Source of the DNA: Alteromonas naphthalenivorans
Lineage (GTDB): Bacteria > Pseudomonadota > Gammaproteobacteria > Enterobacterales > Alteromonadaceae
Length of the DNA: 64,000 nucleotides
Direction of reading: 5' to 3'
Assembly (NCBI RefSeq): GCF_000213655.1
Contig: NC_015554.1
Span: forward strand, 1,488,001-1,552,000
Every line of letters begins with the position of its first letter. The stretch's first letter is position 1. The notes beneath the pieces were generated by a model. It searched no databases. It saw only the letters and a list, made by a program, of their open reading frames with translations, and had not been told where the DNA came from. Positions 57,853-64,000 of this stretch are shown here, piece after piece. The position numbers and the translations under genes were made by a program.

Positions 57853-59343
57853 GTGAAGCCAATTGAAGGCATAGAGTTACTCCGTCAGTTGCCTACGTGT
57901 TTGCTATTTAAACCCATTGGGGCATCGAAATTTGACGTGAGTATTGCGTTGGCTCGTCAGTTCGGCCAGGCTCGTGTATCTGAAGATTTTGCAAACGGTT
58001 TACGCTTCTTCGATCCTATTACAAAAGACGAGCTTTTAGGCAGTTATCATCCTTTTGCAATTGCGGAGGAAACCATACATCTTTGCCAGTGTGTAAGGAT
58101 CCAATCTCGGGAACGGGGAATTCAGTTTTTCCTTGAAAGCTCAATAATCACTTTTGATAACGTTAGCTTGGTAGTTATCAACGCAAGGGCGGTGCAGAAT
58201 AGTTTATTTATCGCGCCGGAAGAGGCTTCTCCCGTAGGGAAACACATTACCTTTAATGGCTTACTCTCTACTTTCTCATCTCAACTCATCAACGCTACAA
58301 GCGATAAAACTGACAATCTCATTGAAGGGATCTTAGGTGCATTCGGTGAGTTTTGTGACTTAGATCGCTGCTATTTGTTCGAATTTTTTAACAATGAAAA
58401 ATTTGCCTGTAACAGTCACGAATGGGTTGCAGCTGGGGTTACACCTTATAAAGACGACCTTCAAGCATTGCCAATGAATACCATGCCTTATTTTGAAAGT
58501 AAACTTAAACAAGATGGACTTTTTAAGGTAAACAACGTGGCTAATTTACCCCAAGAAGCAAAAGGGGAAAAAGAAGAATTTGAGCGGGAAAATATTTGCT
58601 CTATTTTGTGTGCTTCTATTGTATTGGATAATGGTATTTTTGGTTTTATCGGCTGCGATATTACGGGCAGCCCGTACACGTGGAAGAATCATGACGTTAA
58701 GTACTTACAGCGTATAGCACAAATGTTGGCTAACACGCTGCAAAATGCTCATAACGAACGGGCACTTTATAAAGCGCAGCAAGAACTCATTGAAGCGAAT
58801 GCAAAATTAGCTAAGTTAGCCAATATTGATGGCCTGACCGGCATTGCGAATAGAAGGTTGTTTGACGATACATTACAACGGGATATTGAAAGAAGCGTTC
58901 TTAGTAAAACCCCACTTAGCTTACTGTTTATAGATGTAGATCATTTCAAAAATTATAATGATTGCTATGGGCACGTGGCGGGCGATGATGCACTCATTAG
59001 CGTGGCAGAAATAATTAAGAAAACCTGTATAGGGAATGATGACGCGGTGGCCCGTTATGGTGGAGAGGAGTTTGCTGTCATTATGCCTTCCACAAACTTA
59101 AGCGCTGCATTAAAAGTGGCGGAACGCATTCGTAGGAATATAGAGCAAGCGGCAATACCATTTAAATTATCAGCCTATAATAATCGTCTAACAGCAAGCT
59201 TGGGCGTTGCTACTATGGCATTTGACCATCCGGTTTGCCCTAATGAATTTATAAAGCAAGCCGATGCTGCACTTTACCTTGCTAAATCGTTAGGGCGTAA
59301 CCGTGTTGATGTATGGGAAGCGCAGGAGGTTGTACTGCGTTAA
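57853..59343 (+). CDS. GAF-GGDEF diguanylate cyclase
   Basis: 496 residues, GTG start at 57853 with AAGGA upstream. A PAS-like N-terminal region (to about 140) is followed by a GAF domain (about 155-300; LDRCYLFEFFNNEKF, CSILCASIVLDNGIFGFIGCD), a short helical linker and GGDEF (330-490). GGEEF and FIDVDHFKNYNDCYGHVAGDD are intact, predicting c-di-GMP synthesis. No RxxD inhibition site precedes GGEEF (GNDD there). Stop codons of this gene and the convergent oxidoreductase overlap in TTAA. Confidence 0.92.
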   Translation: MKPIEGIELLRQLPTCLLFKPIGASKFDVSIALARQFGQARVSEDFANGLRFFDPITKDELLGSYHPFAIAEETIHLCQCVRIQSRERGIQFFLESSIITFDNVSLVVINARAVQNSLFIAPEEASPVGKHITFNGLLSTFSSQLINATSDKTDNLIEGILGAFGEFCDLDRCYLFEFFNNEKFACNSHEWVAAGVTPYKDDLQALPMNTMPYFESKLKQDGLFKVNNVANLPQEAKGEKEEFERENICSILCASIVLDNGIFGFIGCDITGSPYTWKNHDVKYLQRIAQMLANTLQNAHNERALYKAQQELIEANAKLAKLANIDGLTGIANRRLFDDTLQRDIERSVLSKTPLSLLFIDVDHFKNYNDCYGHVAGDDALISVAEIIKKTCIGNDDAVARYGGEEFAVIMPSTNLSAALKVAERIRRNIEQAAIPFKLSAYNNRLTASLGVATMAFDHPVCPNEFIKQADAALYLAKSLGRNRVDVWEAQEVVLR

Positions 59344-60386
59344 AACGTCAGTACAAGCTTGCCAATATGCGCTTTCTGTTCGAAGTCTATCTGGGCCTGT
59401 TTAATTTCGTCGATAGGATACGTTTTTGACACAAGCGCCGAGATATCCCCTTTTTCTATACGCTTAACTAGGTTGGCAAATACACCTTCTGATAGCACAG
59501 TGCATCCCAGTAGTTGTAAATCTTTTAAGTATAGCGTTCGAACATCGAGTGGTACGGTGTGCCCAGCAATTGCACCCGAAACAGCATAACGGCCAAATGG
59601 TTTCATCATATCTAGTAGCTCTGGCCATCGCGGACCTGCAACTAAGTCTATGACTACATCGAATGGCTTATCTTTAGCGTACGCTAACCAGTTGCAATCT
59701 CGAGTTAGTGTGTCATCTGCGCCAAGCGTTCTTAACGCTTCTTGCTTAGACTCGCTGGTGATGGCAACGACCGTTGCACCTCGTGCTTTAGCCAATTGTA
59801 CCGCAGCAGAGCCTACGCCGCCTGATGCGCCGGTGATGAGTACACGATCTCCTTCCACAACATTAGCGCGGTGAAGCATATTTTCAGCAGTAGAATAGGA
59901 GCAGGGAAAAGACGCAAGTTCGGTATCGGACATGCTAGTGTTCACTGCAAGAGCGTGTTTTTCGGCTACTTTTGTGTATTCGGCAAAACCTCCATCACAT
60001 TCAGAGCCAAAATACCAAGGCGCACTTAATTCAACGCCATCGACTTCAGTTAAGCAGGGCTCAATAATAACTCGCTCACCTATGCGAGCGGTGTCTACAT
60101 CACTGCCCACTGCAACAATATATCCGCATACGTCTGCACCTTGAATTCGAGGCAGTGCGAAAGGCGCGCCGTTCCAAGATTCAACATCATCATCAACGTC
60201 GCCCTTTGTATACCAGCCGTTTCGGGTATTAATATCGGTGTTATTTACCCCAGCCGCGGCTACCTTAATAACAACATCAGTTGCGCCAGGAACCGGTACA
60301 GGAATATCGCTACGAATACTTAACGCATCAAGGTCGCCATGGTGGGTAAGTACTAGCCCTTTCATTTGAGTGGGAAGTTGTGACAT
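59340..60386 (-). CDS. Zinc-independent MDR family NAD(P)H-dependent oxidoreductase
   Basis: 348 residues of the quinone-oxidoreductase/alcohol dehydrogenase MDR class. GroES-like N-terminal half (VIKVAAAGVNNTDINTRNGWY, GERVIIEP), nucleotide-binding fold ITGASGGVGSAAVQLAKARGA, then SKQEALRTLGADDTL and DVVIDLVAGPRWPELL. Catalytic zinc ligands are not obvious (Asn replaces Cys in GVNNTD). It may reduce quinones or enals. It lies 12 bases after the TetR gene on the same strand and is most likely controlled by that repressor. Confidence 0.87.
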   Translation of the reverse strand: MSQLPTQMKGLVLTHHGDLDALSIRSDIPVPVPGATDVVIKVAAAGVNNTDINTRNGWYTKGDVDDDVESWNGAPFALPRIQGADVCGYIVAVGSDVDTARIGERVIIEPCLTEVDGVELSAPWYFGSECDGGFAEYTKVAEKHALAVNTSMSDTELASFPCSYSTAENMLHRANVVEGDRVLITGASGGVGSAAVQLAKARGATVVAITSESKQEALRTLGADDTLTRDCNWLAYAKDKPFDVVIDLVAGPRWPELLDMMKPFGRYAVSGAIAGHTVPLDVRTLYLKDLQLLGCTVLSEGVFANLVKRIEKGDISALVSKTYPIDEIKQAQIDFEQKAHIGKLVLTF

Positions 60387-60398
60387 AAAAAATCTCCT

Positions 60399-60935
60399 TT
60401 ACGTTAAATCGTGTTCGAGAAGTAGTTTGTTGAGCATTTCTTGGGTTGTAGCTAAAGCTTCTTCGCCCATGGTGGGCCAAGCTGCCGACATACCCTCATG
60501 TAATATGAAAAGTGAATGAGCCATTGAGCTGTTATTGGTTAGTGCTAAAAGCCACTGGCGAACATCGGCCTTGTGAGTATTTACAGCAGTTGTTACTCGA
60601 TCATAATCTGGATAGCTAGAGAGGGCTTGCAACGACATGCATCCGTTCGGCGCGTATTGTTTAAGCCATAAGGCTAGGCGAGCAAACACATGTTTGACCG
60701 CATTCGTGAGATTGTCTGGGCAGTCTGTGGCTAGGAAGGATAAATAACGCTGATGCCTATGGGTGAGAGCGCCAATAATCATATCCTCTTTAGATGGAAA
60801 ATATTTGTATAGGGTTTTTAGCGTCGTGCCGGTTTGCGTTTTTAACATGGCGACATTGGGCTGGGTAAAACCATTAGTACTAAACGCAGTTTCTAATCGG
60901 GCTGCAATGTCATTCTTTCGTTCGTCGGGTGTCAT
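60399..60935 (-). CDS. TetR family transcriptional repressor
   Basis: 178 residues; ATG at 60935 chosen because GGAAG lies five bases upstream (a second ATG at 60938 and a TTG at 60953 are possible). N-terminal HTH includes TGTTLKTLYKYFPSKEDMIIGAL. The C-terminal ligand-binding domain is typical of the family. It is followed by the MDR oxidoreductase, forming a repressor-enzyme operon. Two palindromes about 130-180 bases upstream overlap a predicted promoter and are probable operators, implying self-repression relieved by an electrophile or similar ligand. Confidence 0.9.
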   Translation of the reverse strand: MTPDERKNDIAARLETAFSTNGFTQPNVAMLKTQTGTTLKTLYKYFPSKEDMIIGALTHRHQRYLSFLATDCPDNLTNAVKHVFARLALWLKQYAPNGCMSLQALSSYPDYDRVTTAVNTHKADVRQWLLALTNNSSMAHSLFILHEGMSAAWPTMGEEALATTQEMLNKLLLEHDLT

Positions 60936-60959
60936 CATCGCTTCCAATAGCAAGTTTTT

Positions 60960-61058
60960 TCAGATATAGACTTTTTCGGTACAGGTTTCTCTCGGTATAG
61001 CTATTTTTGTCGGTATAGCCATTTTTATCGGTATAGCCATTTTTGTGGGTATAGCCAT
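60960..61058 (-). repeat. 18-bp tandem repeats that form a small open frame
   Basis: Three full and one partial 18-bp units, GGTATAGCCATTTTTGTC-type (60994-61011, 61012-61029, 61030-61047, partial from 61048). On the minus strand the repeats are open in frame: ATG at 61058 begins MAIPTK units and ends at TGA 60962-60960 (32 codons). No ribosome site is visible, so translation is uncertain. Located in the leader of the TetR mRNA. Confidence 0.7.
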
Positions 61059-61063
61059 TAAGG

Positions 61064-61114
61064 GTAGAATGACTGCTCTACCTTTGTATTGTCATGGTAG
61101 AGTAATCATTCTAC
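61064..61114. promoter_or_regulatory. Twin TetR-type operators
   Basis: Two 18-bp palindromes GTAGA-N8-TCTAC, at 61064-61081 and 61097-61114, 33 bp centre to centre (about three helical turns). The whole is also a long imperfect inverted repeat with 19-bp arms. Probable binding sites for the TetR protein encoded downstream. Confidence 0.75.
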
Positions 61115-61122
61115 TTTTGCAA
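61094..61122 (-). promoter_or_regulatory. Predicted promoter of the TetR-MDR operon
   Basis: Minus-strand TTGCAA (61122-61117), 17-base spacer and TACCAT (61099-61094). Operator 2 lies in the spacer and operator 1 just downstream of the -10, so repressor binding would block polymerase. Confidence 0.6.
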
Positions 61123-61462
61123 ACATGGGTTAGTGTGAGAACTAGCGAATAGGATGCTTTCTGTTCGGTTAGTATCTATGTGAATAGAGCAGAATTGTCT
61201 GGTCACAGTACGCTATTAGATGATTTTAAAGGAGTTTGAATGAGCTTCGTGAATAAAAAATGTCAACTTGTGACTGTTTATGGTAACTTTGCTTAAAGTG
61301 ACTATTTTTAATCACTTTTGTAAAAGGGTTTATTTACGGTAACATTCTTAGTAACCCAGCGAAGGAGATTATAATATTGCATCTGTATAAAAATACAGGC
61401 AGTCTATTTATTCATTAGGGTGAATCCCAACTTAAGAGCTACTCTCATTAAAAGAGGAAGCG
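61123..61462. other. Intergenic region upstream of SatD-like gene
   Basis: AAAGTGA / TCACTTT inverted repeat at 61295-61318, a TATAAT at 61370-61375 without a good -35, and the LexA-like box described separately. No coding gene is supported. Confidence 0.5.
61383..61398. promoter_or_regulatory. LexA (SOS) box-like palindrome
   Basis: CTGTAT-AAAA-ATACAG is a perfect dyad in CTG-N10-CAG form and matches 14 of 16 bases of the gammaproteobacterial LexA core. It lies 7 bases after a TATAAT and 64 bases before the SatD-like start, where a repressor would block transcription. LexA control is an inference from this match. Confidence 0.7.
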
Positions 61463-62101
61463 ATGGAAAACACAAAAAAATATGCAGCGGTTATCACCGG
61501 TGATATTGCGAATTCGCAGCATTTGAGCGACGCCGATTTAACTCATGTGCTAAAAGTCCTAACCCGTGAACTTAAAGCGCAAACGTCCTGTCATGGTGGG
61601 CAATACGACCTATTTCGTGGTGATGCCTTTCAGGCTGTCATTTGTACACCTAAACTGGCGATGCAAGCTGCCATATGCGTGAGGTTAGCGTTAAAGGCGT
61701 GTACCCCATCTACGGATGTACGTATTAGCGTAGCGCTTGGCGAAGTGAGCGTTACCGAAGGCCAAGTGAAAACGGGAACCGGAAGTGCATTTGTGCGTTC
61801 GGGCAGGGCGCTAGATAATCTCAAGTCTCAGTATTTAGTGTTTATCAGTGATGATGAAGACTTCAACAAACACGCATCCTTAATGACTGCATTTGTCGAT
61901 AGTCATATTACTTCGCTAACTCAGACTCAGTCAGAAACCCTACTAGCTTATATTAGTGCAAAAGATAAAGGACATGAGCAAATAGCAAGCGCACTAGGGA
62001 AAACTCGCAGCAATATTACGCGTATTTTAAATGCCAGTCAGTACCACTTAGTGGGTGATTATTTACGTTATATGGCAACGGAAGTTAAAACGGAGCGGTA
62101 A
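61463..62101 (+). CDS. SatD-like protein: cyclase-like domain with C-terminal HTH
   Basis: 212 residues. AVITGDIANSQ (Asp14) and LFRGDAFQAVI (Asp54), with DVRISVALGEV and GSAFVRSGRALDNLKS, follow the pattern of class III nucleotidyl cyclase folds and match the SatD family as I recall it. The C-terminal segment HEQIASALGKTRSNITRILN is a helix-turn-helix. Both possible metal-binding Asp are present, but cyclase activity is not established for SatD. AGAGGAAG precedes the ATG. The DUF3307 gene follows two bases after its stop, as in SatD/DUF3307 pairs elsewhere. Confidence 0.82.
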   Translation: MENTKKYAAVITGDIANSQHLSDADLTHVLKVLTRELKAQTSCHGGQYDLFRGDAFQAVICTPKLAMQAAICVRLALKACTPSTDVRISVALGEVSVTEGQVKTGTGSAFVRSGRALDNLKSQYLVFISDDEDFNKHASLMTAFVDSHITSLTQTQSETLLAYISAKDKGHEQIASALGKTRSNITRILNASQYHLVGDYLRYMATEVKTER

Positions 62102-62103
62102 GC

Positions 62104-62922
62104 ATGGAGCAACTTAGCATAGTGATAGGGCTGTTAGTTGCCCATTTGCTTGGAGATTTTTATTTTCAGCCAAGCAGGTGGGTAGAGAGCCGAAATAGCA
62201 AACACCTGAAATCGCCAGCATTGTATCTCCACTCTTTATTACATGGTGTGTTGGCATTAACGGCATTGGTAACTCTATCCGTACTAACCGCAGTTGCATC
62301 AAAAGAAGCTGGCTTAGATAGCATTGACGTTGGGCCGCTACTTTTGGTTGCAGGTGGGGTGTTGATAAGCCATTTTATTATCGATGCAGTAAAGTCTTAC
62401 GCGGGGCCTAGTACCTTGGCTTTCGCAATTGATCAGGCCGCGCATATTGGGGCTATTGTAATTTTGTGGGCACTGCTGACCAACCAGCTTGGGCAGCTAT
62501 TTAAGCAAGTTCTAATGATTAACCATCATCATTTGGCAGTGCTATTGGCTTATATGGTTATTTTGAAGCCCACCTCCATATTTATTAAGCAGCTTCTTTC
62601 GCCTTGGACTAAAGAGCTTGATGAAGATGCTAAACCACACAACTCGTCCACGTTAGTTCAGCTTCCTATCCAAAATACTCTGGCCATGGCTGGGCAACGA
62701 ATTGGTTATTTAGAGCGCCTTCTTATTCTTACCTTTGTGTTAATAAATCAATTTGCCGCTATAGGTTTCTTACTTGCTGCTAAATCTATCTTTAGATTTG
62801 GCGATCTAACCAAAAGCGAAGACAAAAAACTAACGGAATATGTATTGTTGGGCACATTAACTAGCGTAGTAATTACTATTGCAGTGGGGCTTACTACACG
62901 TATGTATATGGGCAAGCTTTAA
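62104..62922 (+). CDS. DUF3307 integral membrane protein
   Basis: 272 residues with six or so membrane helices. The N-terminal VAHLLGDFYFQPSRWVESRNSKH and LHSLLHG motifs, then SHFIIDAVKSY and FAIDQAAHI, identify DUF3307. Conserved His and Asp in HLLGDF, HSLLHG, HFIID and DQAAH suggest a membrane metal or lipid site, but function is unknown. It is cotranscribed with the SatD-like gene (two-base gap), so SatD probably regulates or activates it. No terminator is clear. Confidence 0.85.
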   Translation: MEQLSIVIGLLVAHLLGDFYFQPSRWVESRNSKHLKSPALYLHSLLHGVLALTALVTLSVLTAVASKEAGLDSIDVGPLLLVAGGVLISHFIIDAVKSYAGPSTLAFAIDQAAHIGAIVILWALLTNQLGQLFKQVLMINHHHLAVLLAYMVILKPTSIFIKQLLSPWTKELDEDAKPHNSSTLVQLPIQNTLAMAGQRIGYLERLLILTFVLINQFAAIGFLLAAKSIFRFGDLTKSEDKKLTEYVLLGTLTSVVITIAVGLTTRMYMGKL

Positions 62923-62998
62923 TCTCCGCAAGCCTAAAGAATAAATTTCCTCTCAGCGTGTTAAGCAAGCGTTCGGATTTACTTTTTTGTTTAATCAA

Positions 62999-63039
62999 CC
63001 TCTAGTAATCAACAGATTTTTAGTATTGCTTACTAGAGG
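62999..63039. repeat. 10-bp inverted repeat between convergent genes
   Basis: CCTCTAGTAA (62999-63008) and TTACTAGAGG (63030-63039) form a perfect stem with a 21-base loop. No T run follows, so it may be a weak bidirectional terminator or a regulatory RNA hairpin between the DUF3307 and cupin genes. Confidence 0.6.
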
Positions 63040-63101
63040 CATTCATTAAATAACAGAAAGCTAATTTATAAATATCAATAGGTTATTGTAAATATATAAT
63101 G

Positions 63102-63947
63102 CTAGCGCACTTGGTAATCGCTATCAGTACGAATATAAATAGTTTCTTCGCCTTTACCTTCATTAACAATTTGATGTTCAAATGCGCCTGTCGACTCTAC
63201 ATAGCTTCCTGCGCTTAAGGTGATAGGTGAACTAACATCTTCAGATTGATATTTAACTTCGCCTGCTATTACCACAGCACGGAACTCACTAGCATCAGTA
63301 CTTATAGAGCCGTTAAAACCGACGGGTAGCTTCACCATTGAGCCGTTCATATCGGCGGCGCTGCCCCACACGTAGGTAGATGACACACCTGGTGCACTTA
63401 CATCGTGCAATTCGCTATCGTTAAGCCACACAATATTGTCTTTATGCAGGTTTAGCGGGCGTTCACCATTATCAAAATGCTCACTAGATGGTTGTACTAA
63501 ATAAGGCCCAGAATCAATTTCTAAATAGATTAAATTGGCGCTACCGTTTGCTGCTGTGGTGTGATCTTCGCCAGCAGGTTGGGTCCAAAAAGAACCAGCA
63601 GGCATCCACATTTTACCTGCAGTAGGATCGTCGTTGTGCATAGCACCTTCAATCACGATGCCGCGATACGTAATATTATGAATATGCGGTGGAGATTCAA
63701 AACCTTTATTAAAGCGTACCAGCATACCGGTTGCGGTATCTTTAGTGCGGTCTCCCCAAAGGTCTGCTGCGCCTGGGCTCTTATCACCACGAAGAGGGTT
63801 AAGGTAACCCCATTCAATATCATCTGCTGCTACGACCCTAGATGCTGTTTCTGCGGCAAAAACTGTTGTACTTGTAAATGATATTGAAAGTGCCACTGCG
63901 CTTGATAATGCAAGTGCGAGTGTTGTTGCTTTAATTGTGAATTTCAT
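63102..63947 (-). CDS. Secreted DUF4437 cupin protein
   Basis: 281 residues with a signal peptide ending at VFAAE. Two cupin repeats: the first has FESPPHIHNITYRGIVIEG and PAGSFWTQPAGEDHT with metal-type His, and the second has FRAVVIAGEVKYQ and LSAGSYVESTGAFEHQIV. It corresponds to DUF4437, related to ChrR-like cupins. Function is unknown. The gene is complete and lies at the right edge of the window, oriented leftward and convergent with DUF3307. Confidence 0.87.
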   Translation of the reverse strand: MKFTIKATTLALALSSAVALSISFTSTTVFAAETASRVVAADDIEWGYLNPLRGDKSPGAADLWGDRTKDTATGMLVRFNKGFESPPHIHNITYRGIVIEGAMHNDDPTAGKMWMPAGSFWTQPAGEDHTTAANGSANLIYLEIDSGPYLVQPSSEHFDNGERPLNLHKDNIVWLNDSELHDVSAPGVSSTYVWGSAADMNGSMVKLPVGFNGSISTDASEFRAVVIAGEVKYQSEDVSSPITLSAGSYVESTGAFEHQIVNEGKGEETIYIRTDSDYQVR

Positions 63948-64000
63948 TTTTAAACCCTTTAACTTGATTGCTTGGGTGTATTTTATGTGCAGAAAGACGG

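Noticed and set aside
60994..61059. 18-bp repeats as a CRISPR array
   Set aside because: Units are directly adjacent with no spacers, only 3.7 copies, and no cas genes are in the window.

Overview
The window looks like chromosomal DNA from a marine gammaproteobacterium of the order Alteromonadales (Alteromonas/Glaciecola-like). The reasons are moderate-to-low GC, a gammaproteobacterial rimP-nusA-infB-rbfA-truB-rpsO block, large TonB-dependent receptors, an ExeM/NucH-type nuclease with a GlyGly-CTERM tail, a DUF3718 protein, and many c-di-GMP enzymes. There is no prophage, insertion sequence, CRISPR array or rRNA operon. Genes are densely packed, and starts were chosen from ribosome binding sites and family alignment.

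Layout. 1-9.1 kb: DUF3718 fragment, divergent LysR/MaoC pair, two MscS-type channels, a small outer-membrane protein, an entericidin-like lipoprotein, and a TonB-dependent receptor. 9.2-9.9 kb: pterin dehydratase and two identical initiator tRNAs. 10.3-14.6 kb: MHYT-PAS hybrid kinase overlapping a REC-HD-GYP response regulator. 14.7-21.6 kb: the translation/transcription block with promoter, terminator and leader structures. 21.6-25.8 kb: DUF898 membrane protein with M48 peptidase, then an RsbQ-like hydrolase coupled to a PAS-GGDEF protein. 26-38.3 kb: coiled-coil membrane protein, GNAT-nitrilase fusion, 2OG-Fe(II) oxygenase, TPR protein with a degenerate receiver, secreted nuclease, DUF2252 protein, and AhpC/AhpF. 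38.6-46.2 kb: PepSY membrane pair, SMP-30-like protein with cupin, YgiQ radical SAM protein, EVE-domain protein, DoxX protein. 46.4-57.0 kb: one apparent eight-gene operon (TonB receptor, VTT-FAD disulfide reductase fusion, DUF547, YnjB, YnjC, YnjD, YnjF-like, sterol-desaturase-like). 57-64 kb: ExoD protein, GAF-GGDEF cyclase, TetR-oxidoreductase operon with twin operators, SatD-DUF3307 pair behind a LexA-like box, and a DUF4437 cupin.

Most interesting systems. (1) An RsbQ-type hydrolase is translationally coupled to a protein whose PAS domain resembles that of RsbP but whose output is GGDEF. This is a Bacillus-style stress sensor rewired to c-di-GMP. (2) A SatD-like protein (nucleotidyl-cyclase-like core plus C-terminal HTH) and a multi-spanning DUF3307 protein lie behind a near-consensus LexA box, suggesting an SOS-controlled two-gene system. 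(3) The ydjX/ynj-like operon combines an outer-membrane receptor, a complete ABC importer, a membrane-anchored disulfide reductase and two lipid-type enzymes, and its ligand is unknown. (4) The TetR operon has two 18-bp palindromes 33 bp apart covering its promoter, followed by an 18-bp tandem repeat that is open in frame.

Functions come from recognised motifs and remembered family resemblance. No database search was run.
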